Source: Vicinamibacterales bacterium
GTDB lineage: Bacteria; Acidobacteriota; Vicinamibacteria; Vicinamibacterales; 2-12-FULL-66-21
Direction of reading: 5' to 3'
Assembly (NCBI GenBank): GCA_035699745.1
Contig: DASSPH010000067.1
Span: 124,001-188,000, forward strand
Length of the DNA: 64,000 nucleotides
The notes under the pieces are model-generated. The model was given only the letters and a program-made list of their open reading frames with translations, searched no databases and was not told the DNA's origin. Position numbers and translations under genes: made by a program. How positions within the stretch are numbered: position 1 is the first letter of the stretch; every line of letters starts with the position of its first letter. Below are positions 9,013 to 16,766 of the stretch, piece by piece.

Positions 9013-11259
9013 GTGCTGCCCGCCACTGACGCTTTCGACGCGCTCGCCGGCGCGCGCCATTCCGACCCCTTCTCGATCCTCGGTCCCCACGTCGACGCCG
9101 GCGCGCTCGTGATCCGAGCGTTCCAGCCGTCCGCCGGACGGATCGACGTCGTCCACGCCGGCGGCGCGACGACGATGGAACGCGTGCACGAAGGGGGGGT
9201 GTTCGAGGCGCGCCTTCCGGGTCAGCGGGACGTCATCGACTACCGCCTCCGCATCACGTATCCGGGCGACGACACCGTGACGATCGACGATCCGTATCGG
9301 TACGGGCGCGTCATCACGGAATACGACCTCTACCTGTTCGGCCAGGGGCGGCATACCCGGATCTACGACAAGCTCGGCGCGAACCTGATGCGGATTGGCG
9401 ACGCCGAGGGTGTTCATTTCGGCGTGTGGGCCCCCAACGCCGACCGCGTCAGCGTCGTCGGCGACTTCAACGCCTGGGACGGCCGGGTGCATCCGATGCG
9501 CCGCCTGGGGGCGTCGGGCGTCTGGGAGATCTTCGTTCCCGGCGTCGCCGCGGGCGATCGCTACAAGTACGAGATCCGTTCGAGCCAGCACGGCGAGCTG
9601 CTGCTGAAGGCCGATCCCTACGGGCTCCTGTTCGAGAAGCCGCCGCTCTCGGCATCCGTGGTCGCCGATCGCGGCCACACCTGGAGCGACGCGCAGTGGC
9701 TGATCGATCGAGCGGGGTGCAACGCCTGGTTCGATCGCCCGATGGCGATCTACGAAGTTCACCTCGGATCGTGGGCGCGCGTTCCGGAAGAGGGGAACCG
9801 GCCGCTGACCTATAGCGAGGCCGCCGAGCGGCTCATCCCGTACGTCAAGGAGATGGGCTACACCCATATCGAACTGCTCCCGGTGATGGAGCATCCCTTC
9901 TTCGGGTCGTGGGGCTATCAGGTCACCGGCTTCTTCGCGCCGAGCGCGCGCTACGGCACGCCCGCCGAGTTCAAGGGCTTCGTCGACGCCTGCCACCGCA
10001 ACGGGATCGGCGTGATCCTGGACTGGGTGCCGGGGCATTTCCCGAAGGACGCCCACGGCCTGGCGCGGTTCGACGGCACGCACCTCTACGAGCACGCCGA
10101 TCCGCGGCAAGGGGAGCATCTCGACTGGGGCACGCTGATCTTCAACTACGGGCGCAACGAGGTGCGCAATTTCCTGCTCGCCAACGCGCTGTTCTGGCTC
10201 GAGGAGTACCACCTCGACGGCCTGCGGGTCGACGCGGTCGCCTCGATGCTCTACCTGGATTTTTCGAAGGGGCCCGGTCAGTGGCTCCCGAACCGGTACG
10301 GCGGCAAGGAGAACCTCGAGGCGATCGACTTCCTGCGGGAGCTGAACACGCTGACCCACGGCGAGCATCCGGGGTCGATCACCGTCGCCGAAGAATCGAC
10401 CGCCTTTCCCGGCGTGACCCGCCCGACGCACCTCGGCGGCCTGGGTTTCACCTACAAGTGGAACATGGGCTGGATGAACGACACCCTCGAATACGTGAAG
10501 CAGGACCCGGTGTACCGCCGATTCCATCACCGCCTGCTGACGTTCTCGCTGCTGTATGCGTTCAGCGAGAACTACATCCTGCCGTTCTCGCACGACGAGG
10601 TCGTGCACCTGAAAGGCTCGATGTGGGCGAAGCCGACGGGCGACGAGTGGCAGCGCGCGGCGACCTTGCGCACCTTGTACGGCTACATGTACGCGCACCC
10701 GGGCAAGCAGCTGATGTTCATGGGCGCGGAGTTCGGCCAGCATCGCGAGTGGAACCACGACGTCAGCCTCGACTGGCACCTGCTCGACCTGCCGCTGCAC
10801 CGCGGCCTGCAGCAGTTCGTGCGCGACCTGAACCGGACGTACGTCGCCGAACCGGCGCTGCACCAGTGCGACACCGATCCCGCCGGCTTTCAGTGGATCG
10901 ACTGCAACGACAGCGACAACTCGGTCGTGGCGCTGATGCGCCGTGCCCGGAACCCCGACGACTTCCTGATCGCGATCGTGAATTTCACGCCGGTGCCGCG
11001 GCACGGCTACGTGATCGGCGCGCCCGCCGCCGGGCTCTACGCCGAGCTGCTGAACAGCGACGCCGCGATCTACGGCGGCGGCAACGTCGGCAACAACGGC
11101 GCCGTGCAGACGGAGGACATCCCGTCGCATGGATTCGCCCAGTCGCTGCGCCTGACGCTGCCGCCGCTCGGATTCCTGCTGCTCAAGCCGGAGCCGGGCG
11201 GGATCAGCGCTGACTCTTCTCCACAATCCACTCCCATTCGTCCGCCGGAACCGGCATGA
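9013..11259 (+). CDS. glgB: 1,4-alpha-glucan branching enzyme
   Basis: A 748-residue GH13 enzyme that introduces alpha-1,6 branches into glycogen in the cytoplasm. An N-terminal region (1-115) and a CBM48-like module (about 125-225, FGVWAPNADRVSVVGDFN) precede the (beta/alpha)8 barrel. The catalytic set is complete: nucleophile Asp407 in DGLRVDAVASMLY, acid/base Glu460 in TVAEES and transition-state stabiliser Asp528 in PFSHDEVVH. Length is normal for the long GlgB class. The GTG start fits both the family N-terminus and the upstream -10-like hexamer. No other glycogen gene is adjacent. Its last 56 bases overlap the convergent EVE-domain gene, so the final residues (ISADSSPQSTPIRPPEPA) are probably a non-conserved tail. 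Confidence 0.96.
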   Translation: MLPATDAFDALAGARHSDPFSILGPHVDAGALVIRAFQPSAGRIDVVHAGGATTMERVHEGGVFEARLPGQRDVIDYRLRITYPGDDTVTIDDPYRYGRVITEYDLYLFGQGRHTRIYDKLGANLMRIGDAEGVHFGVWAPNADRVSVVGDFNAWDGRVHPMRRLGASGVWEIFVPGVAAGDRYKYEIRSSQHGELLLKADPYGLLFEKPPLSASVVADRGHTWSDAQWLIDRAGCNAWFDRPMAIYEVHLGSWARVPEEGNRPLTYSEAAERLIPYVKEMGYTHIELLPVMEHPFFGSWGYQVTGFFAPSARYGTPAEFKGFVDACHRNGIGVILDWVPGHFPKDAHGLARFDGTHLYEHADPRQGEHLDWGTLIFNYGRNEVRNFLLANALFWLEEYHLDGLRVDAVASMLYLDFSKGPGQWLPNRYGGKENLEAIDFLRELNTLTHGEHPGSITVAEESTAFPGVTRPTHLGGLGFTYKWNMGWMNDTLEYVKQDPVYRRFHHRLLTFSLLYAFSENYILPFSHDEVVHLKGSMWAKPTGDEWQRAATLRTLYGYMYAHPGKQLMFMGAEFGQHREWNHDVSLDWHLLDLPLHRGLQQFVRDLNRTYVAEPALHQCDTDPAGFQWIDCNDSDNSVVALMRRARNPDDFLIAIVNFTPVPRHGYVIGAPAAGLYAELLNSDAAIYGGGNVGNNGAVQTEDIPSHGFAQSLRLTLPPLGFLLLKPEPGGISADSSPQSTPIRPPEPA

Positions 11260-11608
11260 CGGAGAGGCGCGGAATGCGCGTCAGCGGGAAATCGGCGAAG
11301 CGCCGGTCAGCCTTCACCTCGGCGAGCGTCACCGGCGTCTTCAGCTTCTTCACCGGCTCGACGTCCACGGCGTACAGCTTGCCCGTCTTGTCCGCGGGAT
11401 CCGGGTAGGCGTCGGCGGCGGCGCGGCAGATGCCGACCACCGCCTTCTCGTCGCCGGTGTGATAGAAGAAAATCTTGTCGCCTTTCTTCACACTGCGAAG
11501 GTGCCGCTGCGCGACCGGATTGCGGACGCCGGTCCACGACGTGCGTCCGTCCCTCGCGAGATCCTCGTAGCTGTAGTTCGACGGCTCCTCTTTGAACAAC
11601 CAGTTCAT
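11204..11608 (-). CDS. EVE-domain protein
   Basis: A 134-residue single-domain protein of the EVE/PUA-like fold. The family N-terminus NWLFKEEPSNYSYEDL, the WTGVRN block and KKGDKIFFYHTGDEKAVVG are all present. EVE domains bind modified nucleotides in nucleic acids; stand-alone bacterial versions are widespread and mostly of unknown role. The ATG at 11608 fits the family start exactly. Its start codon overlaps that of the divergent uracil-DNA glycosylase gene by two bases, and its 3' end overlaps glgB by 56 bases. A TAGAAT hexamer on this strand 8 bases before the ATG suggests a leaderless transcript. Confidence 0.9.
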   Translation of the reverse strand: MNWLFKEEPSNYSYEDLARDGRTSWTGVRNPVAQRHLRSVKKGDKIFFYHTGDEKAVVGICRAAADAYPDPADKTGKLYAVDVEPVKKLKTPVTLAEVKADRRFADFPLTRIPRLSVMPVPADEWEWIVEKSQR

Positions 11609-12221
11609 GGCCAACGATTCTAAGCCCGCGTGGGCGGATCTCAGACTCACCGACTGCATCGAGCCCGGCGTCAGGCTCCTGCTGATCGGCATCAACCCCG
11701 GCGTGATGTCGGCGACGACGGGGCATCATTTCGCCGGTCCCACCAACCGGTTCTGGCGGCTTCTGTACGACTCGGGGATCGTGCCCGAGCCCGTCACCCA
11801 CGAAGACGACGTGCGGCTGCCGACGTGGGGCATCGGCATGACCAACCTGGTCGCGCGTCCGACGCCGGGAATCGACACGCTGCGCCCCGAGGAATACCTG
11901 GAAGGCTGGAAGATCCTCGAACAGAAGATCGAACGCTACCGGCCCGGGATCGTCGCCTTCGTCGGCGTGACGATGTATCGAGCGTTGTGGAAGGTCATTA
12001 CCGGCGAGCCGCGGGGGGCGGAGATCAAGCCGGGATTTCAGCCGGCCACCATCCACGGGGCGCGGATCTTCGTGCTGCCCAATCCGAGCGGGCGCAACGC
12101 GCACTTCTCCTACGCGGACATGCTGTCCGCGTTCCGCGCGCTCGCCCGTGCCGCGCGGCTCAGGGCGCCGCCGCGGCCGCGTCGCGCAACTGCGGCGGCG
12201 CGTAAGCGCGCCCGCGGGTGA
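11607..12221 (+). CDS. mug: Mismatch-specific uracil/thymine-DNA glycosylase (Mug/TDG type)
   Basis: A 204-residue base-excision repair enzyme of uracil-DNA glycosylase family 2. The active-site motif GINPGVMSATTGHHFAGP near the N-terminus, FW after it, and the C-terminal insertion motif VLPNPSGRN are all present; Mug enzymes remove U or T mispaired with G. The last 35 residues are basic and Ala/Arg-rich, a tail that might bind DNA. The ATG at 11607 is preferred; a TTG at 11592 is an in-frame alternative inside the opposing EVE gene. Head-to-head pairing with a modified-base-binding EVE protein suggests, but does not prove, a shared link to base modification or repair. Confidence 0.92.
   Translation: MANDSKPAWADLRLTDCIEPGVRLLLIGINPGVMSATTGHHFAGPTNRFWRLLYDSGIVPEPVTHEDDVRLPTWGIGMTNLVARPTPGIDTLRPEEYLEGWKILEQKIERYRPGIVAFVGVTMYRALWKVITGEPRGAEIKPGFQPATIHGARIFVLPNPSGRNAHFSYADMLSAFRALARAARLRAPPRPRRATAAARKRARG
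11617..11622 (-). promoter_or_regulatory. Candidate -10 element for the EVE-domain gene
   Basis: TAGAAT on the minus strand lies 8 bases before the ATG at 11608, inside the coding region of the divergent mug gene. Confidence 0.35.
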
Positions 12222-12226
12222 TCCCG

Positions 12227-12892
12227 CTATGAGGGACGCAAGCCGAGCTGGTAGATGTTCGAGAGGAGATCGGCCGGATCCGCGTAGACGCGATACGCCC
12301 CGGCCTGGGCCAGCTCCTGTTCGCCGTAGCCTCCGCTGAGGAGCGCGACCGCGAGCATCCCGGCGCGCCGCGCCGCGAGCACGTCCCACACCGCGTCGCC
12401 GACGACGTAGCACTCCGACGGTGCGACGCCGAGCTTCTGCTGGCAGGCGAGGAAGAGATCCGGCTCCGGCTTCGCCCGATCGACTTCGGTGCGGTCGACA
12501 ATGACCATGTCGGACGGCGGATTCAGCGCGTCGAGCGAGGGCTGCGCGTCCTGGCGCTTGCCCGATGTGGCGATGCCGTGCTTGATCCCGGCCTCGCGCA
12601 GATGCTGCAGCAGCTCGAGCGCACCGGGCAAGGGGTGCCGATCCGGCATCAACGATTTATAGACCTCGCCGTGCCGCTTCTGCAGCCGCTCGACTTCATC
12701 CGGCGCCAGCCCGCGGCCGATCTCGTGCGCGGCCGCGCGCGTGATCAACCCGCCGCTCATGCCGATCAGGCGGTGCACCTTCCAGGACGGGACCGGGAGT
12801 CCGGCCTCCTGCAGCACGCGCCACCAGGCGAGCGTGTGGCCGTAGACGGTATCGACGAGGGTCCCGTCGAGATCGAAGATGACGGCGCGCAC
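12227..12892 (-). CDS. HAD-superfamily hydrolase (phosphoglycolate phosphatase-like)
   Basis: A 221-residue haloacid-dehalogenase fold phosphatase. Motif I is DLDGTLVDT at residues 7-15 with both catalytic aspartates; a helical cap follows (about 16-90); motif II is the Ser/Thr in IATSGKR; motif III is the Lys in RAKPEPD; motif IV is the acidic pair in VVGDAVWD. The sequence is closest in style to phosphoglycolate phosphatase or beta-phosphoglucomutase-type HADs, but the substrate is not predictable. It lies 13 bases downstream of the HxlR gene on the same strand and may share its transcript. Confidence 0.9.
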   Translation of the reverse strand: MRAVIFDLDGTLVDTVYGHTLAWWRVLQEAGLPVPSWKVHRLIGMSGGLITRAAAHEIGRGLAPDEVERLQKRHGEVYKSLMPDRHPLPGALELLQHLREAGIKHGIATSGKRQDAQPSLDALNPPSDMVIVDRTEVDRAKPEPDLFLACQQKLGVAPSECYVVGDAVWDVLAARRAGMLAVALLSGGYGEQELAQAGAYRVYADPADLLSNIYQLGLRPS

Positions 12893-12905
12893 GGTCAGCC
12901 GCCGA

Positions 12906-13286
12906 TCACTTGTGCGCCGCGGCGCGCTTCTTGACGGCCACCGGCGGCCGCACGGTCCGGGGCTCCGGGACCCACCGTTCGGCCCAGCGCCCGAGCGAGG
13001 CCAGCGACTGTTCGAGCGCCCGGCCCTTTTCGGTCAGCTCGTATTCCACGCGCACCGGCGTTTCGGGCACGACGATCCGCTCGACGATGCCTTCGGTCTC
13101 GAGCTCCCTCAACCGCTCCGACAGCATGCGGTCGCTGATGTCCGGGATCGAGTCGCGCAGTTCGGCGAAGCGCATGCGGCCGTTCAGCAGCAGCTGGATC
13201 ACGGCGCCGGTCCACCGGCCGCCGATGAGCTCGACCGCCCGGTGGAACCTGGCGCAGAGCTGGGGTTTGAGGCCCATGCCTTGCAT
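12906..13286 (-). CDS. HxlR-family transcriptional regulator
   Basis: A 126-residue winged-helix regulator. The HxlR signature is visible: the N-terminal Cys in LCARFHRAVELIGGRW, then QLLLNGRMRFAELRDSIPDI, SDRMLSERLRELE and the wing EYELTEKGRALE. Many HxlR proteins respond to electrophiles or quinones through that Cys (Cys11 here). It diverges from a YceI gene across 77 bases that hold a strong promoter and AT-rich inverted repeats, so regulation of both itself and yceI is likely. The C-terminal tail is basic and Ala/Lys-rich. Confidence 0.93.
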   Translation of the reverse strand: MQGMGLKPQLCARFHRAVELIGGRWTGAVIQLLLNGRMRFAELRDSIPDISDRMLSERLRELETEGIVERIVVPETPVRVEYELTEKGRALEQSLASLGRWAERWVPEPRTVRPPVAVKKRAAAHK

Positions 13287-13305
13287 TCTATCAGTCCATC
13301 TGCAC

Positions 13306-13360
13306 TTGACACAATCTACTTACTTTTGTATAGTCACTAAAGATTTCTTATCAAGGAGGA
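13306..13360 (+). promoter_or_regulatory. Sigma-70-type promoter and Shine-Dalgarno site of the YceI gene
   Basis: TTGACA (13306-13311), a 17-base spacer and TATAGT (13329-13334) form a near-consensus promoter. AAGGAGGA at 13353-13360 ends 3 bases before the ATG. TAGT-C-ACTA (13331-13339) overlaps the -10, and ACTTAC/GTATAGT flank the spacer; either could be an HxlR operator. Confidence 0.75.
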
Positions 13361-13363
13361 CCG

Positions 13364-13933
13364 ATGAGCACGACGACCCCCGCGAGCAGCACCACCACCC
13401 CCACCCTCACCGCCTGGAGCATCGACCCGGCCCACAGCCACATCGAGTTCGCGATCCGGCACCTGATGATTGCCACCGTCAAGGGACGGTTCGGCATCGT
13501 GCACGGCACCGTCTACTCGGATGATGCCGACCCGGCGAAGGGGCGCGCGCAGATCGAGATCGACGTCGACAGCATCGATACCCGCGAGGCCCAGCGCGAC
13601 GCGCACCTGAAGTCGGCCGACTTCTTCGACGCCGCGACGTTCCCGAAGATCACCTTCACCAGCACGCGCATCGCCGACGTCAGCGGCGATCGCTTCAAGC
13701 TGATTGGCGACCTGACGATGCACGGGGTGACGCGCGAGGTCGCGCTCGACGTGACGTCGGAGGGACGGAACCGCGACCCGTGGGGCGGCGAGCGCGCCGG
13801 CTTCACCGCGACCACGAAGATCAAGCGCAGCGACTTCGGCCTCACCTGGAACCAGGCGCTCGAGACCGGCGGCGTGCTCGTCGGCGACGACGTGAAGGTG
13901 TCGCTCGAGATCGAGCTGGTGAAGCAGCAGTAA
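13364..13933 (+). CDS. YceI-family protein
   Basis: A 189-residue lipocalin-like protein of the YceI family, which binds isoprenoid-type lipids or quinones in structurally known members. The core runs from WSIDPAHSHIEFAIRHL through VDSIDTREAQRDAHLKS, FFDAATFPKITFTST and GDLTMHGVTREVAL to FGLTWNQALETGGVLVGDDV, all typical of the family. There is no signal peptide, so this member is cytoplasmic; the first 15 residues are Thr/Ser/Pro-rich. It has the clearest promoter and ribosome-binding site in the window and diverges from an HxlR regulator, a common arrangement for stress-induced yceI genes. Confidence 0.93.
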   Translation: MSTTTPASSTTTPTLTAWSIDPAHSHIEFAIRHLMIATVKGRFGIVHGTVYSDDADPAKGRAQIEIDVDSIDTREAQRDAHLKSADFFDAATFPKITFTSTRIADVSGDRFKLIGDLTMHGVTREVALDVTSEGRNRDPWGGERAGFTATTKIKRSDFGLTWNQALETGGVLVGDDVKVSLEIELVKQQ

Positions 13934-13948
13934 CGGCGTCGGCGGTCA

Positions 13949-13980
13949 GCAGGAAGCCGGGCCCGCGACCCGGCTTCTGC
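13949..13980. terminator. Hairpin between convergent genes, probable bidirectional terminator
   Basis: GAAGCCGGG (13953-13961) and CCCGGCTTC (13969-13977) form a perfect 9-base stem with a 7-base loop, extended by GCA/TGC across a one-base bulge. It fills the 56-base gap between yceI and the convergent receptor gene. There is no T-run, so an intrinsic mechanism is not certain. Confidence 0.5.
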
Positions 13981-13989
13981 CGCCGCTGC

Positions 13990-16746
13990 CTAGAACGAGA
14001 GGCTCAGGCCGAAATCGATCTTGCGCGTGCCCTGGAAGCTGGTGGGCTTGCCGTAGTTCTTCGAGTTGATCGTGCCGGTGTAGCCGACCAGATTGTGGTG
14101 GTTCGTGAGGTTCTGGACGTTGGCGTTCAGGTTGAGGCGATAGCGCCCCTGAGTCGACGCGGCTCCCTGCGACGCGGTGATGCCGCCGGCGTCCGAGCGG
14201 ATCGAGATGCCGCCGGCGCGCTCGACCGGCTTGCCGAACGTCCAGCCGTAGGAGAAGTTGCCGTTCAGCGTCCACTGGCTGCTGCCGCGCTCGGTGTTGC
14301 GCCCGACGCCGGCCGGCCGATCGGTGAAGAGCAGGTCGCCGTTGGTGTCGACGCCGGTCCGCAGCGTGTACGGCGGGGCGGTGGACGCGTTCAGGTTCAG
14401 GTTCACGTTCAGCCCGCGCAGCTGCTGGCTGCTCCAGCCGACGTTGAAACGGCTGCGGACGTCGCCGTTCGACGGCCCCCAGTCATCTTCGATCAGCCCG
14501 GTCGCCGGCAGGCTGAAGGCCCCCTCGGTGTTGTTGAGCGTGCGTCCGAGGAACACGTTGGTGAAGATGCTCATCCGGCGCCAGTTCCACCGCGCGTTGG
14601 CCGGCGTCGGCCGCGCCCCCGGCGGCGGTGGCGGCGGCGGCGCGCCGCCCGCGATCATCACCATTCGCTCCGGACCACCGATCATCATCGGCCCGCCCGC
14701 CGGCCCGCCGGCGTTGAAGTTGATGCTGCTGCCGATGTTGACCGAATGCGTCCGCGACTCGGCGTCGCCGAGCACCTCGACGATGTTGGCGAAGAGCGGA
14801 TCGGGACGCGCGCCGTTCACCGGCGAATTGAGGTTGCGGCCCCGCATCAGGTTGTCGCCGCTCGTGTGCGCGTAGGTCGCGTTGACCCGCACCATCCTGG
14901 TCAGCTGCCGATCGAACCCGGCGCTCATCCGGAAGTTGCGCGCCATCTGTAGACCGTCGGACAGCAGATACCGGTTGGTGGGCAGCGAAAGTCCGGCGAT
15001 CGATCCCGGATCGGGATACGTCGGGTTCACGATGTTCACCTCGCGCTGGCGGAAGCCGTCGACGCGCAGCGTCTGCTCGTAGATGTTGGTGAAGAGCCAG
15101 TCGTAGAACACGCCGGCGCTCCCGCGGAGCGTCAGCTTGCCGCTCTTCCCCGGCGACCAGGTCGCGCCGAAGCGCGGGCCGACGTTGTCGTAGTCGCGGA
15201 GATGCGTCTGCGCCTCGTAGCGGATTCCCGGGCTGAGCGTCAGGTTCTTGCGGACGCGGATGTCGTCCTGCAGATACCAGCCCGCCTGCATGTTGAAGTA
15301 GCGGATGTTCGGATCGCCGATGCGCTGCGTGTAGCTGCGCGGCGTGCCGGCGAGGAACGCCTCCAGGCTCTCGAACGTGTAGGTGCCGAGGTAGTTCGAC
15401 TCGTCGTTCGACCGGTACGATCCGCCGTCGAGGGCGATGCCGGTGCGCCACGAGTGGATGCCGCGCACGTAGTCGAGATCGGACTGCAGGTTCAGCGCCT
15501 TCGAGCGGACCCCGCCGCGGCGCTGCCCGCCGCCGCTGGTGAACGTCTCGATGACGTTGATCGTCTGCCCTTCGAACACCGAGCGGCTCGACGAGTCCGC
15601 CCAGTTGATCGACGCGCGGGTGTTGATGAAGAAGCGCCGGCCGAGCGGTCCCGCCTCCTGAATGCGGATGTTGTTGTAGTTGTCGTCCGACGCGTAGGCG
15701 CGCTCGAGCTGGTTGAAGCCGCCCACCCCGATGTTCCTGCTGGTGAAGCGATCGCGGCTGAAGTGGACGCGGAGCGTCTGATCGCGCGTGATCGCATAGT
15801 CGAACATCCCGAACACGAACATCGAGTCGCGCGGCCGCCGCGGCGCGAGCCGGTTCACCACCGAGCCGTCCGGCCGGAAGTAGTAGAAATACGGCGTCTC
15901 GTAATTGCGGCCGCCCGAGAAGTTCAGCGAGAACGACGCCTTCTGCTTGATCACCGAGCCGCTGATGCCGCCGTTGTAGTTCTGATACCGTTCCGGCCCC
16001 TTGGCGCGCTGCTCGGCGAATGCCGCCGGCGGCCGGCCGCTCATCGAGCCGTCGCGCAGCCGCACACCCATGCTCGTGCGCAGCGGACCGATGCCGGGCT
16101 GCGTGATGATGTCGACGAACAGGCCGCCGGCGAAGTGGTTCTCCGCCGCGAACGCGTCGCGGGTGATGTGAATCGCCTTGATCGCCGCCTTCGGCGGCAG
16201 CCGTCCGCCTTCGAAGCTGTCGACGCGCAGCACCGCGTCGGAGCCGGCGATGTCCCGCAGCTGCTGCGCCATCTCGTCGGGATCGTCGGAGAGCGCTTCG
16301 ATCTGCTCGCGCGTCAGCGCCGTGCCGAACGTGGTGCGGCGATCCGACGCCGCTTCGCGCGCGTCGCGCGACACCGTGACCGAGTCCTGCAGCCCCTGAA
16401 TCGCGAGCACCGCCGCGTGCCTGTTGTCTCCAGCCCGGAGCTGCACGTCCCTCAGCACGCGCGGCTCGAAGCCGGGGAACTCCGCGGTGATGGTGACGCG
16501 TCCCGGCGTCAGCCCGCCGATCGTCGCGATCCCCTTCTCGTTGGTCGTCGCCGGCTCGGCCAGCGGCGCCGGCGGCGCCGCGCCGGGTACCGCTGCCGCC
16601 TTCGGATCCACCGTGGGCGCGATCGTCACCCTGGCGTTGGGAATCACCGCGCCGGTCTGGTCGACGACGGTGATGGTCACGCGCGCTTCGCGCGCCTGCG
16701 GGGCGGGCGCCGACAGCATCAGGACCGCAAGAAGAGCAGCAATCAT
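13990..16746 (-). CDS. Oar-like TonB-dependent receptor with N-terminal carboxypeptidase-regulatory domain
   Basis: A 918-residue outer-membrane protein. A signal peptide (MIAALLAVLMLSAPAPQA) is followed by a CarboxypepD_reg-like beta-sandwich (about 20-115: VTITVVDQTGAVIPNARVTI, NEKGIATIGGLTPGRVTI), a plug-like region (about 120-240) and a long beta-barrel with many aromatic strands, ending in FGLSLSF with a C-terminal Phe as expected for outer-membrane barrels. A Pro/Gly-rich loop (GGAPPPPPPPGARP) lies near residue 700. Oar/SusC-type receptors import large ligands, but the ligand is unknown. It starts 20 bases after the stop of the upstream PAG-rich secreted-protein gene, so the two are probably one operon. 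Confidence 0.88.
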   Translation of the reverse strand: MIAALLAVLMLSAPAPQAREARVTITVVDQTGAVIPNARVTIAPTVDPKAAAVPGAAPPAPLAEPATTNEKGIATIGGLTPGRVTITAEFPGFEPRVLRDVQLRAGDNRHAAVLAIQGLQDSVTVSRDAREAASDRRTTFGTALTREQIEALSDDPDEMAQQLRDIAGSDAVLRVDSFEGGRLPPKAAIKAIHITRDAFAAENHFAGGLFVDIITQPGIGPLRTSMGVRLRDGSMSGRPPAAFAEQRAKGPERYQNYNGGISGSVIKQKASFSLNFSGGRNYETPYFYYFRPDGSVVNRLAPRRPRDSMFVFGMFDYAITRDQTLRVHFSRDRFTSRNIGVGGFNQLERAYASDDNYNNIRIQEAGPLGRRFFINTRASINWADSSSRSVFEGQTINVIETFTSGGGQRRGGVRSKALNLQSDLDYVRGIHSWRTGIALDGGSYRSNDESNYLGTYTFESLEAFLAGTPRSYTQRIGDPNIRYFNMQAGWYLQDDIRVRKNLTLSPGIRYEAQTHLRDYDNVGPRFGATWSPGKSGKLTLRGSAGVFYDWLFTNIYEQTLRVDGFRQREVNIVNPTYPDPGSIAGLSLPTNRYLLSDGLQMARNFRMSAGFDRQLTRMVRVNATYAHTSGDNLMRGRNLNSPVNGARPDPLFANIVEVLGDAESRTHSVNIGSSINFNAGGPAGGPMMIGGPERMVMIAGGAPPPPPPPGARPTPANARWNWRRMSIFTNVFLGRTLNNTEGAFSLPATGLIEDDWGPSNGDVRSRFNVGWSSQQLRGLNVNLNLNASTAPPYTLRTGVDTNGDLLFTDRPAGVGRNTERGSSQWTLNGNFSYGWTFGKPVERAGGISIRSDAGGITASQGAASTQGRYRLNLNANVQNLTNHHNLVGYTGTINSKNYGKPTSFQGTRKIDFGLSLSF

Positions 16747-16766
16747 GGGATCCTCGGAGTGACGAG

